Of a DNA stretch of 64,000 bases, positions 16,846-25,690 are shown in pieces. Source of the DNA: Bacillota bacterium (GTDB taxonomy: Bacteria; Bacillota; Clostridia; Lachnospirales; Lachnospiraceae); NCBI GenBank assembly GCA_023386315.1, contig JAEWJZ010000008.1:62001-126000 (forward strand), read 5' to 3'. The notes under the pieces are model-generated. The model saw nothing but the letters and a program-made list of their open reading frames with translations, was not told the origin of the DNA and did not search any database. A program made the position numbers and the translations under genes. Every line of letters starts with the position of its first letter. Within the stretch, counting starts at the first letter, position 1.

Positions 16846-18369
16846 ATGAACAACAAAGAGAAAATATCATTGATAAAAAAGCTGGATATAATGACTACCG
16901 TGATACCGTTTGCAGGAATCGTGTTATTATGCATTCTGTTTCTTACATACCCCAAGGCCTCAGGAGCCGTACTGGCCTCCATTCGGTCCTTTCTCGGAGA
17001 TGAGCTGGGCAGCTACTACCTTATCATAGGATTAATCACATTTTTCTGCTCCATCTACATGGCATTCTCCCGATATGGAGCAATCAGACTGGGAGAATGC
17101 GAGAAACCCCAGTATTCTAATTTTAAATGGGGAGCCATGATGTTTACAGCAGGCCTGGCGGCTGACATCTTATTTTACTCTCTTTGTGAATGGCTTCTCT
17201 ATGCAGGCGAACCACACATAACAGAATTAGGCTCTGTACAGGACTGGGCTTCCACCTATCCTCTGTTTCACTGGGGTCCCATCCCGTGGAGCTTCTATCT
17301 GGTTCTTGCTGTTGCCTTTGGTTTTATGCTTCATGTTAAGAAACGGACGAAGCAAAAATATTCAGAAGCCTGCCGCCCAATCCTTGGTAAGCTGGTAGAC
17401 GGACCTGCAGGAAAGCTTATTGATTTAATCGCTGTTTTCGCTTTGCTGGCAGGAACTGCCACCACATTTTCCCTGGCAACCCCCCTCCTTTCCATGGCTG
17501 TCAGCCGTGTAACAGGACTGCCTGAATCCAGATTTTTAACCATAGCCATCCTGGTCATTATCTGCGCAGTATATACGTTTACCGTCTATTTTGGCATGAA
17601 GGGAGTTTCAAAGCTTGCTGATTCCTGTACCTATTTATTCTTTGGACTTCTCCTTTACGTTCTCATCGGCGGAGGACAGACGAGATATACCATTGAAACA
17701 GGAATCACCGCAATTGGAAACCTGACGCAGAACTTTATCGGTCTGTCCACCTGGACTGATGCACTGCGGTCCTCATCCTTTCCCCAGAACTGGACGATCT
17801 TTTACTGGGCATACTGGATGGTATGGTGTGTAGCCACTCCATTTTTCATTGGCACTATCAGCAAGGGACGGACGATCAGACAGACTGTTCTTGGCGGTTA
17901 CTTCTTTGGGTTGTCAGGAACCTTTACTTCCTTTATTATTTTAGGAAATTACAGCCTTGCTCTCCAGACTAAGGGTATTCTTGATGTTATGGGAATCTAT
18001 CATGCAACACAGAACCTTTATCAGACCATTATGGCAATTTTAGAAACACTTCCATTTTATAAAATGGGTCTGGTGCTTTTAGCCCTTACCATGATCGCTT
18101 TTTATGCCACATCCTTTGATGCACTGACACTGGTTGCTGCTTCCTATTCCTATAAGGAGCTGCCTGATCACGAAGAGCCCCATAAACATGTAAAGCTGTT
18201 TTGGGCGATTCTTCTGATGTTATTTCCCATTGCCCTGATTTTCTCAGAAAATTCAATGGCAAACTTACAGACTGTGTCCATCATCGCTGCATTTCCAATT
18301 GGCATTATCATACTTCTCATCATATTAAGCTTCTTTCGGGATGCGAAAGAATATTTAAATCAGCCGTAA
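16846..18369 (+). CDS. BCCT-family transporter (betaine/carnitine/choline type)
   Basis: 507-aa membrane protein with 12 predicted helices. The BCCT signature is near the middle: QNWTIFYWAYWMVWC followed by ISKGRTIRQTVLGG. The family takes up quaternary ammonium compounds by sodium or proton coupling, or exchanges carnitine for butyrobetaine. There is no long C-terminal regulatory tail of the BetP kind, so osmotic gating is less likely. AAGGAGCC before the ATG. Single gene with its own promoter and terminator. The exact substrate is not predictable. Confidence 0.93.
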   Translation: MNNKEKISLIKKLDIMTTVIPFAGIVLLCILFLTYPKASGAVLASIRSFLGDELGSYYLIIGLITFFCSIYMAFSRYGAIRLGECEKPQYSNFKWGAMMFTAGLAADILFYSLCEWLLYAGEPHITELGSVQDWASTYPLFHWGPIPWSFYLVLAVAFGFMLHVKKRTKQKYSEACRPILGKLVDGPAGKLIDLIAVFALLAGTATTFSLATPLLSMAVSRVTGLPESRFLTIAILVIICAVYTFTVYFGMKGVSKLADSCTYLFFGLLLYVLIGGGQTRYTIETGITAIGNLTQNFIGLSTWTDALRSSSFPQNWTIFYWAYWMVWCVATPFFIGTISKGRTIRQTVLGGYFFGLSGTFTSFIILGNYSLALQTKGILDVMGIYHATQNLYQTIMAILETLPFYKMGLVLLALTMIAFYATSFDALTLVAASYSYKELPDHEEPHKHVKLFWAILLMLFPIALIFSENSMANLQTVSIIAAFPIGIIILLIILSFFRDAKEYLNQP

Positions 18370-18425
18370 AAAAGGCTACTGCAAATGTCCCGTATCAATA
18401 AGGGTGTTTTCAATTTTTAAGAGTT

Positions 18426-18456
18426 GCCGTAGGATTTCAAGTCCTACGGCTTTTCT
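18426..18456 (+). terminator. Terminator after the BCCT gene
   Basis: GCCGTAGGA (18426-18434) and TCCTACGGC (18442-18450) form a perfect 9-bp stem followed by TTTTCT. Confidence 0.85.
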
Positions 18457-18610
18457 CTTGCCCTAAACCTTTCTCACAAGGATGGGTTTCATTAAGGTAA
18501 AGAATAAAAACGTTTTTGCACATTTATTAAACAGCTTTGAGGGGTAAAAAAATCGCACAAAATACTATGAGTTTAAACTAATCTGAATAAAAAAGGTGTC
18601 TTATAAGAAG

Positions 18611-18639
18611 TTGCAAATCATTATTCAAATTGTTATACT
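18611..18639 (+). promoter_or_regulatory. Predicted promoter of the polymerase/ligase-like gene
   Basis: TTGCAA (18611-18616), 17-bp spacer, TATACT (18634-18639), ~37 bp before the start. Confidence 0.5.
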
Positions 18640-18675
18640 TAAGTTAACGTTTGTTTTGAAAGGAAATACTATAAT

Positions 18676-20214
18676 ATGAAAAAATTGTGCAAAAGAAGCA
18701 GCTTATCGACGATTCTTGGAATATATGTATTTTTGATTGGCGTAGGTGTGCCTACTGTAGTTAGAAATGCATATTCTGATATCATAGTTTTAAAATATTA
18801 TTATTATTGTTTCTGCACTAGTTTATTGCTTGCAGTGATGCTGGTGTACTCTTTAACGATCGGCAGAAAACGTATTGCTCTATATTTGAAACAAAATACT
18901 GCAAAGAATTTTATTTCAAATATGTCAATAGCTGATCTTTCCGTTTTAATCTTTCTTATGATTGCTGTAATATCTACTATTTCCTCAGACTATCTTTTTG
19001 AATCTTTTTGGGGAAATGAGGGGCGGTTTACAGGACTTTTTCTGATGAGCTTGTATGTGATCTCTTATTTTTGTGTTAGTAGATTTTTGAAGTTTTATAA
19101 TTATCATGTTGACATGATTTTAATAACTGGTATTTTTATCTGTATATTTGGTATTACTGATTATTTTCAGTTGGACATTTTTCATTTCAAGGTCAGAATG
19201 ATACCTGAAGAGGTTCCAATATTTACTTCTACTATAGGCAATATCAATACTTATACGGCATATGTTGGTATGATTGTTGCATTAGCAACAGTTTTATATG
19301 CAATGAGTGAAGAAAAAAAACGTACTCTTTTTTATTATTCTACAATGATAGTTGGTTTTTTTGCTATTGTTATGGGAGCCAGCGATAACGCCTATCTTAC
19401 TTTGATAGCGCTGTTTGGCTTTTTGCCGCTGTATATATTTAAGAATGAAAGAGGAATTCAAAGATATTTGATTATGCTGGCTACATTTTTTTCGGTTATT
19501 CAAATTATAAGCTGGATAAATGGTTATTATAGAGATAGTGTATTAGGATTAGATGGTGTCTTTAATATAGTTATTGATTCCGGGGTATTACCTTTTTTAG
19601 TAGCGGGCCTTTGGGGAATTGCCTTATTATGTTATCTGATGACTTATAGAAAGAAGTCAGTAGCTAAAGACTATGGAAATTATTTGAGCTATGTATGGTT
19701 GGGAATTATTATACTGGTAGTGCTCATGATAATATATTTTCTGTATGATTGTAACATTGCTGGGAATATGGGACGCTATGGGAAATTAAGCAATTATCTT
19801 GTGTTCGATGACGACTGGGGAACTCACAGGGGATATATTTGGAGAAATGCCATAGAACGTTATATGAGGCTTCCTGCATGGAAAAAGGTCATTGGATTTG
19901 GTCCGGAAACTTTTGGAATTTTGTTAAAATATCAGACTCGGAATAATCCATATAATCAATTATTTGACAGTGCACATAATGAATATTTACATCTTTTGAT
20001 TACAGTGGGGATTGCAGGCCTGATTTCTTATTTGAGCTTTATACTTTTTAGCATAAAAGGATGCTTTAGAGATAAAGCAAAAGGGCCGTATGCAATAGCA
20101 ATAGCTTTTGCGATTATTTGCTATAGTGTTCAGGCGTTTGTAAATCTTAATCTCCCTATAGCCACTCCTGTATTTTGGCTGTTAATAGGGATTGGATCTG
20201 CAAAATCAACATAG
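18676..20214 (+). CDS. O-antigen ligase/polymerase-like membrane protein (Wzy/WaaL superfamily)
   Basis: 512-aa protein with about 12 hydrophobic helices and one large loop near residues ~370-435, followed by PFGPETF-like GFGPETFG and SAHNEYLHLLITVGIAG. The H-N-x-(Y/F)-L pattern is the hallmark of O-antigen ligase/polymerase proteins, which join lipid-linked glycan units outside the membrane. AAAGGAAA before the ATG. Sampled lines are about 28-33% GC against ~43-50% in neighbours, which suggests transfer from another source. It faces away from the rfb/licD cluster at 20.5-25.5 kb but is probably part of the same surface-glycan locus. Confidence 0.85.
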   Translation: MKKLCKRSSLSTILGIYVFLIGVGVPTVVRNAYSDIIVLKYYYYCFCTSLLLAVMLVYSLTIGRKRIALYLKQNTAKNFISNMSIADLSVLIFLMIAVISTISSDYLFESFWGNEGRFTGLFLMSLYVISYFCVSRFLKFYNYHVDMILITGIFICIFGITDYFQLDIFHFKVRMIPEEVPIFTSTIGNINTYTAYVGMIVALATVLYAMSEEKKRTLFYYSTMIVGFFAIVMGASDNAYLTLIALFGFLPLYIFKNERGIQRYLIMLATFFSVIQIISWINGYYRDSVLGLDGVFNIVIDSGVLPFLVAGLWGIALLCYLMTYRKKSVAKDYGNYLSYVWLGIIILVVLMIIYFLYDCNIAGNMGRYGKLSNYLVFDDDWGTHRGYIWRNAIERYMRLPAWKKVIGFGPETFGILLKYQTRNNPYNQLFDSAHNEYLHLLITVGIAGLISYLSFILFSIKGCFRDKAKGPYAIAIAFAIICYSVQAFVNLNLPIATPVFWLLIGIGSAKST

Positions 20215-20558
20215 AGCAGAAGTGCGCTTGTATTGTAGGAACTGATAATGGATTGCTGCAGTTTCAGCTATTCTTTACAGTTCCTTTTCATCTGCAATCA
20301 TCCCTTTGGTATCTTCCTCCATCATAGGATGTGCTTTCATATAATCCGCACAAATGCGCTCCTCCATTTCAAAAGCGATTTTGTCAATTGCAGTACAATG
20401 CTCTGCCAGTTATTCAAACTCAAACTTTGCCATAAAGCAAATCCTCCAATAAAGATTATTTACAATTCATCGGTAATCGTTCGGCTGTTTGCTAAACAAT
20501 TATAATTTCGTAAACCTCCTTATTGGAGGACTGCAAAATCTGCAGCAGCTGTTTTTTT
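20215..20558. other. 344-bp region without an intact gene
   Basis: Holds a decayed minus-strand small gene (20275-20433). Upstream of that gene is an inverted pair, TCCTCCAATAA near 20442 and TTATTGGAGGA near 20519, about 80 bp apart. A small hairpin CCTCC-ttatt-GGAGG lies at 20516-20530, ahead of a T-run near 20550. The last could act as a weak plus-strand terminator for the polymerase-like gene. Confidence 0.5.
20275..20433 (-). pseudogene. Small gene with in-frame stop (about 52 codons)
   Basis: From ATG at 20433, preceded by TTGGAGGA, the reading frame gives MAKFEFE, then a TAA, then 44 more sensible acidic, helix-like codons (LAEHCTAIDKIAFEMEERI ... MIADEKEL) before a proper TAA at 20275. 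The good ribosome site and protein-like composition after the stop point to a recently broken gene; a single T-to-G change (TAA to GAA) would restore it. The family is not recognised. It sits between the AT-rich polymerase gene and licD, in a spot that looks like a junction of foreign DNA. Confidence 0.55.
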
Positions 20559-21398
20559 CTATTCATAAATCTGAATTTCCGTACTGGAGTGAGTGGGCAC
20601 CTGTTTCTCCTTTGGCGGAAGTTTTTTATAATCTCCGTAAATCCAGGTAAGAACTTCATGCCAGCCCTTTGGTGCCATCAGTCTGGTATCTTCAAATTCC
20701 AGATCTACCGTTTCCTCACACCATTCTTTCTTCAGCGTCACATATAAATAATCCGGCTGATAATTACTGTAGTAGCGCAGACTGCTTTTTCCCTTCCGGT
20801 CCTTCACAGCCGCCCAGTGCTGAAGCTTTCTCAAGATACTCATGGGAATCAGCTTGCCTGTCAGTGCCAGAATCCCAACGCATATCCCGTTCAACAGACT
20901 GTATTTTCTTAAATCAAGCTTATATCTGTGTCCCATGGAAAGACCATATATTACCGTATGAAGCAGCAAAGTTATGGTAGATAACGCCCGGTTTTTGGGC
21001 AGCTCATCTATGGTAAATAAATCCACCCACAGATGATTTAATCTGCCTTCATAATATTTCATCTCAGTCGTATCATCATGGGTTCTGCTTTTTTTATAAA
21101 TAATTCTGGCTGTAAAATCATAAAATGCCTTCCCTCCCCGCAAATCCTTTGGTTCGAGAAGTTCCATATCCACCGGGAGTTCCGACCTCACCACCTGTAA
21201 GAATGCCTGGTAATTGGGGCGGGTAAATGCCACATCTGCATCATCATCCCATGGAATAAATCCTTTGTGTCTCACAGCTCCTAAAAGTGTCCCCGCATCC
21301 AGTAAATATTGAATCCGGTGCTTCCGGCAGATCCGGTCAATCTCTTTTAAAATCCGCAGATTTGCCTGATGCACCTTCGTCAAATCATACTCCTTCAT
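20559..21398 (-). CDS. LicD-family phosphotransferase
   Basis: 279-aa LicD protein, the family that attaches phosphocholine (or other phospho-groups such as ribitol phosphate) to surface glycans and teichoic acids. The nucleotidyltransferase-like motif is present as TLLGAVRHKGFIPWDDDADVAF (residues ~37-58), with the Asp cluster that binds metal. GGAGGAATT precedes the ATG. Last gene of the GT2-rfbF-rfbG-rfbH-licD operon, 36 bp after rfbH. No licA/B/C choline-activation genes are in the window, so the donor is uncertain. Confidence 0.9.
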   Translation of the reverse strand: MKEYDLTKVHQANLRILKEIDRICRKHRIQYLLDAGTLLGAVRHKGFIPWDDDADVAFTRPNYQAFLQVVRSELPVDMELLEPKDLRGGKAFYDFTARIIYKKSRTHDDTTEMKYYEGRLNHLWVDLFTIDELPKNRALSTITLLLHTVIYGLSMGHRYKLDLRKYSLLNGICVGILALTGKLIPMSILRKLQHWAAVKDRKGKSSLRYYSNYQPDYLYVTLKKEWCEETVDLEFEDTRLMAPKGWHEVLTWIYGDYKKLPPKEKQVPTHSSTEIQIYE

Positions 21399-21434
21399 AA
21401 TTCCTCCATTCTGACTGAATTAAGAAACAGGAGC

Positions 21435-22781
21435 CTAAGCCTGCTGGTTTAAGCCTTCCTTTATGGTTTTTGCCATGTAGTCAATCATGTCATCTGTCAT
21501 ACCGGGATAAACTCCAATCCAGAACGTATCCTGCATAATCCGGTCTGTATTCTTCAGTTCACCCACAACCCGGTATCCGGTTCCCGATTCACGCATCTGA
21601 TTGAAGCATGGATGTCTGGTTAAATTTCCTGCAAAAAGCATTCTGGTCTGAACACCTTTTGATTCTACATACTGTACCAGCTGATTTCTGTCAACGCCTT
21701 CTTTACAGGTGATCAGAAATCCAAACCAGCTTGGTTTTGATCCCGGACAGGGTTCCGGAAGAATGAGTTTTTCCGTTGTATCCTTTAACGCCTCATAAAG
21801 ACGGCTGAAGTTATGGCGTCTGCGCTCGACAAAGGATGGGAACTTTTCAATCTGTGCACAGCCAATCGATGCCTGCATATCAGTTGCCTTTAAGTTATAA
21901 CCAAAATGGGAATAAACGTATTTGTGATCATATCCAAGAGGCAGTTCTCCATACTGACGGTCAAACCGGTGGCCGCATAAATTGTCCGTCCCGGAAGGGC
22001 AGACGCAGTCCCGTCCCCAGTCACGAAGGGAACGGATAATCCGGTTTAACAGGGAATCGCTGGTATAAACCGCTCCGCCCTCTCCCATAGTCATATGGTG
22101 AGGCGGGTAAAAGCTGGAGGTTCCAATATCTCCAATAGTTCCTGAGAAACGTTCTTCTCCGTCTATGGTATAAACCGTACCAAGAGCATCACAGTTATCT
22201 TCTACAAGCCATAAACCATATTTATCGCAGAACGCCTTTACTGCAGATAAATCGTAGGGATTGCCAAGAGTGTGGGCGATCATCACTGCTTTCGTCTTCT
22301 CTGAACGCGCTGCCTCCAGCATAGTCACATCTATGTTATACTGGGGAATTGTCACGTCAACAAATACCGGAACTGCTCCATACTGTATCACAGGCGTTAC
22401 AGTGGTGGGAAATCCAGCTGCAACAGTAATCACTTCGTCGCCTCTTTTGATCTGACGCTCTTTTAAAAGAGGAGAAGTAAGCGCCATAAATGCCAGTAAA
22501 TTGGCTGAGGATCCGGAATTGACCAGAGAACAGAACCGGACATTTAGATATTTCGCAAATTTTTTCTCAAATTCATCGGTATAGCGTCCTGAAGTAAGCC
22601 AGAATTCCAGGGAGCTGTCTACCAGATTCACCATTTCCTTACTGTCATATACTCTTGATGCATAGGGTATTCTGTCTCCGTCCTCAAACGGTTTCTTCTG
22701 ATTGTGATAGGTATCACAATATTCCTTTACAAGTGCCAGAATTTCTTCCCTGGCTTCTTTTTCTGTTTTTTTATCTATCAT
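21435..22781 (-). CDS. rfbH: CDP-4-dehydro-6-deoxyglucose 3-dehydrase (E1), RfbH/DdhC type
   Basis: 448-aa DegT/DnrJ/EryC1-fold enzyme that removes the C3 hydroxyl of CDP-4-keto-6-deoxyglucose with PMP and an iron-sulfur cluster. At the place of the usual PLP lysine stands His228 (FYPPHHMTMGEGG), the E1 hallmark. Cluster ligands Cys197, Cys259, Cys261 and Cys269 follow the known C...C-x-C-x7-C pattern. It needs the reductase E3, which is not in this window. Lies 21 bp after rfbG. Start ATG at 22781 with AGAGGAA upstream. Confidence 0.95.
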   Translation of the reverse strand: MIDKKTEKEAREEILALVKEYCDTYHNQKKPFEDGDRIPYASRVYDSKEMVNLVDSSLEFWLTSGRYTDEFEKKFAKYLNVRFCSLVNSGSSANLLAFMALTSPLLKERQIKRGDEVITVAAGFPTTVTPVIQYGAVPVFVDVTIPQYNIDVTMLEAARSEKTKAVMIAHTLGNPYDLSAVKAFCDKYGLWLVEDNCDALGTVYTIDGEERFSGTIGDIGTSSFYPPHHMTMGEGGAVYTSDSLLNRIIRSLRDWGRDCVCPSGTDNLCGHRFDRQYGELPLGYDHKYVYSHFGYNLKATDMQASIGCAQIEKFPSFVERRRHNFSRLYEALKDTTEKLILPEPCPGSKPSWFGFLITCKEGVDRNQLVQYVESKGVQTRMLFAGNLTRHPCFNQMRESGTGYRVVGELKNTDRIMQDTFWIGVYPGMTDDMIDYMAKTIKEGLNQQA

Positions 22782-22802
22782 AAAATTAATTCCTCTCTAG
22801 TT

Positions 22803-23882
22803 CTATTGGTTAAAAAATTCGCCGATCTGACGGTCCATCACTGTTATCATATCTGCTCCGGCCAGATAATCTCTGGTCCATTCCACGGTCTTTTGAACGG
22901 CTTCCTTCACCCCGTATCTGGGCGTCCAGCCAAAGACCTTCTTTACTTTTGAGCAGTCCAGCTTTAAAAAGTTAGCCTCATGCGGACCTTCATCCGGTTG
23001 TGCGGACCATGTAATCCCCTGTCCCCATGCTTCACAGAACAAATCGGCTAACTCTCCGGTTGTGACACAATCCTTATCGTCAGGACCCACATTATAGTAT
23101 CCCTGGTAAGAGGGATACTCATACTGCTTCATGGCAATTGTCATATAAACAGCAAGCGGCTCCAATACATGCTGGTAAGGTCTTGTGGAATAAGGATTCC
23201 TCAATACGATCTCCTGCTTTTTCATGGCAGACCGGATACAGTCCGGAATAATTCTGTCGTTGGCAAAATCCCCTCCGCCTATGACGTTGCCTGCCCTTGA
23301 GGTAGAGATTGCCGTATTCCTTCCGGAAAAGAAGGACTTCGCATAGCTGTGGGTCACAAGCTCGGAGCAGGACTTGCTGTTGGAATAAGGATCATAGCCA
23401 TCTAAGGGATCACATTCCCGGTATCCGTATTCCCACTCCTTATTCTCATACACCTTATCCGTAGTTACATTAAGAAAAGACCGGACCGTCTCAGTGAGGC
23501 GAACGCATTCTAAAATATTGACCGTGCCCATCACATTGGTCTCATAGGTGTAAACCGGATCTTTATAGGAATCTCTTACAATAGGCTGTGCAGCTAAATG
23601 GAATACAATTTCCGGTTTTTCCATTTGAAAAACAGTTTTTAAATGGGCAAGATCCCTGATATCTCCAATTACTGAATTCATCTGCCCGGCTATATCTGCC
23701 ACCTCAAACAGAGCAGGATCAGTTGGTGATTTCATAGAGTACCCCGTCACCTTAGCACCTGCTTTTATCAGCATACGGCTGAGCCATGCTCCTTTAAAAC
23801 CGGTATGCCCGGTAAGAAGTACTCTCTTTCCTTTATAAAACTCAGAAAATTCCTTCCAGCGGTCATTTGCTTTATTCGTCAT
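22803..23882 (-). CDS. rfbG: CDP-glucose 4,6-dehydratase
   Basis: 359-aa NAD-dependent short-chain dehydratase that turns CDP-glucose into CDP-4-keto-6-deoxyglucose. The Rossmann motif GHTGFKGAWLSRML is at residues ~20-33, the catalytic YxxxK type segment is YDPYSNSKSCSEL, and VTTDKVYENKEW is family-specific. GGGAG precedes the ATG. One base separates it from rfbF, so the two are translationally linked. Second step of the 3,6-dideoxyhexose route. Confidence 0.96.
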   Translation of the reverse strand: MTNKANDRWKEFSEFYKGKRVLLTGHTGFKGAWLSRMLIKAGAKVTGYSMKSPTDPALFEVADIAGQMNSVIGDIRDLAHLKTVFQMEKPEIVFHLAAQPIVRDSYKDPVYTYETNVMGTVNILECVRLTETVRSFLNVTTDKVYENKEWEYGYRECDPLDGYDPYSNSKSCSELVTHSYAKSFFSGRNTAISTSRAGNVIGGGDFANDRIIPDCIRSAMKKQEIVLRNPYSTRPYQHVLEPLAVYMTIAMKQYEYPSYQGYYNVGPDDKDCVTTGELADLFCEAWGQGITWSAQPDEGPHEANFLKLDCSKVKKVFGWTPRYGVKEAVQKTVEWTRDYLAGADMITVMDRQIGEFFNQ

Positions 23883-23883
23883 A

Positions 23884-24660
23884 TTATTTCTCCCATATCT
23901 TCCAGGGCGCCTTCCCGGACTGCCATAAATCTTCCAGCTTCTTCATCTCCCTCTGGGTATCCATGCACTGCCAGAACCCGGTGTGATGGAAGCTCATCAG
24001 TTTACCTTCTGCCGCCAGTCTCTGTAATGGCTTCTGCTCCAGAACTGTGGAATCATCTTCCAGATAAGAGAAAATCTCCGGATTGAATACCATAAAGCCG
24101 CCATTAATCAGGCTGGCATCTGTTTCGTCCTTTTCCCGGAACGAACGTACTACATCGCCTTCATCAATGTCTAAAACTCCCTTTAACTGGGCAATATTAA
24201 CCGTTGTCATGGTTGCTGTCTTACCATGGCTTTCATGGAACTTTAAAAGCGCATTTAAGTCCACATCACAGACTCCGTCTCCATAGGTAAGCATAAAAGG
24301 TTCCTCTCCGATATACGGCTGAATGCGTTTGATTCTACCGCCAGTCATGGTATTAAGTCCTGTGTCCACAAGGGTTACCTTCCATGGTTCAGAATAATTA
24401 TTATGTACCTCCATGCTGTTGTTTGCCAGATCAAACGTCACATCTGAGGTGTGAAGAAAATAATCTGCAAAAAACTCCTTTACTACATACTGCTTATATC
24501 CCAGGCAGATCACAAAATCATGGAATCCAAACTGGGAATAATATTTCATAATATGCCATAATATAGGCTTTTCACCGATTTCAATCATTGGCTTCGGTTT
24601 TAAATGGCTCTGCTCACTGATTCTAGTCCCAAGACCCCCTGCTAATAATACAACCTTCAT
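23884..24660 (-). CDS. rfbF: Glucose-1-phosphate cytidylyltransferase
   Basis: 258-aa nucleotidyltransferase that makes CDP-glucose from CTP and glucose 1-phosphate. It begins with the nucleotide-binding motif VVLLAGGLGTRISEQSHLKP; KPMIEIGEKPILWHIMKYY and LTYGDGVCDVDL (metal-binding Asp) follow. ATG at 24660 has AGGAGG at proper spacing; an upstream in-frame ATG at 24690 would overlap the glycosyltransferase gene and has no site. First committed step of the CDP-sugar pathway in this operon. Confidence 0.96.
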   Translation of the reverse strand: MKVVLLAGGLGTRISEQSHLKPKPMIEIGEKPILWHIMKYYSQFGFHDFVICLGYKQYVVKEFFADYFLHTSDVTFDLANNSMEVHNNYSEPWKVTLVDTGLNTMTGGRIKRIQPYIGEEPFMLTYGDGVCDVDLNALLKFHESHGKTATMTTVNIAQLKGVLDIDEGDVVRSFREKDETDASLINGGFMVFNPEIFSYLEDDSTVLEQKPLQRLAAEGKLMSFHHTGFWQCMDTQREMKKLEDLWQSGKAPWKIWEK

Positions 24661-24682
24661 CCTGCTTCCTCCTGTCATTCTT

Positions 24683-25465
24683 TTATTCATATTCGTGGTA
24701 AGCCTTCCGGTAAAAATGCATCAGCACCTTTACAACTGGTTCCGGCCACATCTTTTGAAACATCTCCGTCTCTTCTTTTAAACGACTGTTATCCTCTATG
24801 GCTGCCTTCGTCGCTGCCTCCTCATGAACCCGGTAATACAGAATGGGTTTCTCCACACAGACAAAACGTCCGGGCAGCTTAGACAGCTTATAAAGCGTAT
24901 CCCAGTCCAGGGCAAAATGATAGGGGGATGTAAAGAGTGGTTCCCCCAATTGTTCCTTATTATATGCACATGCAGGACAGCAGATGGAATTTCCAAAAAG
25001 CAGGACGCTTTTTTTCACCCAGTATAAATGACTGATAAAACGCAGTCGCAGAGGCAGACGTAAAATCCGTTTGATAAGTTCAACCGGTTCGAATACCGCC
25101 AGCCTGTCCTTTTTTACAACGGTATAACCACCGGTAAATAAAGTCATGTCCGGGTAACTTCCATAACAGTCCAGAAGCTTCTTTACATAGTCTTTCTGAT
25201 ATAGATCATCCTGATGGGCGATTGTCACAAATGTGGCATCCGCCATATAATAGGCAAAATTCCAGTCGTCCCGGATACTGCTTATCTCGTGCCTGATAAA
25301 AAGAGGAATCCCATACTTGTCAGCAAGCCCGCTTATATAGGAGCTGGGCGTGGAAGTACAAATAATTACATCGGATTCCACACTCTGGGCCTTAACAGAC
25401 CGGATACAGGATTCCAGGTAAGGAGAATCCTTATATGCGCAGATTGCAAATGCATGTGGTTTCAT
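24683..25465 (-). CDS. Glycosyltransferase family 2
   Basis: 260-aa GT-A-fold glycosyltransferase. The N-terminus HAFAICAYKDSPYLESCI is the nucleotide-binding strand-loop-helix, VTIAHQDDLY carries the metal-binding Asp-Asp motif, and the rest includes an acceptor region rich in aromatic residues. No membrane helix is evident. ATG at 25465 with GAGGT 5 nt upstream is chosen over an in-frame ATG 43 codons earlier, which would run through the hsp20 promoter region. First gene of the glycan operon. It may transfer the dideoxy sugar or another sugar; donor unknown. Confidence 0.86.
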   Translation of the reverse strand: MKPHAFAICAYKDSPYLESCIRSVKAQSVESDVIICTSTPSSYISGLADKYGIPLFIRHEISSIRDDWNFAYYMADATFVTIAHQDDLYQKDYVKKLLDCYGSYPDMTLFTGGYTVVKKDRLAVFEPVELIKRILRLPLRLRFISHLYWVKKSVLLFGNSICCPACAYNKEQLGEPLFTSPYHFALDWDTLYKLSKLPGRFVCVEKPILYYRVHEEAATKAAIEDNSRLKEETEMFQKMWPEPVVKVLMHFYRKAYHEYE

Positions 25466-25598
25466 TATATACCTCAAAAAATATGTTTGTTTTTGTCTGG
25501 CTATGATTATATCATAAAAATAATAAAACATACTACCATATTCATTATTTTGAAAGAAATTACCTGGTATAATCTTAAAAAATAAATTTTTCATAAAA

Positions 25599-25625
25599 TT
25601 AGCACTCGCCTATTGACAGTGCTAA
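25599..25625 (+). promoter_or_regulatory. CIRCE element (HrcA operator)
   Basis: TTAGCACTC-N9-CAGTGCTAA matches the CIRCE consensus TTAGCACTC-N9-GAGTGCTAA with one mismatch. It overlaps the -35 box of the hsp20 promoter, so HrcA binding should block transcription until heat stress. CIRCE control of an hsp20 gene is less common than control of groE or dnaK. Confidence 0.93.
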
Positions 25626-25641
25626 CAGCTCGTGTTATATT
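25613..25641 (+). promoter_or_regulatory. Sigma-A promoter of hsp20
   Basis: TTGACA (25613-25618), 17-bp spacer, TATATT (25636-25641). The -35 box lies inside the CIRCE element. Confidence 0.85.
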
Positions 25642-25690
25642 ACACATATAACAAACAAACATATAAATCATTGGAAAGGAGATATGACTT

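Larger units (their letters stand above)
18370..18675 (+). other. 306-bp intergenic region
   Basis: Contains the BCCT terminator (18426-18456) and a promoter for the next gene (18611-18639). Between them (about 18460-18600) there is AT-rich DNA without an ORF or a clear repeat; I see nothing more in it. Confidence 0.7.

Noticed and set aside
20248..20505. 85-aa plus-strand ORF
   Set aside because: It is antisense to the better-supported minus-strand pseudogene, has no ribosome site and is Cys/His-rich, typical of a shadow.
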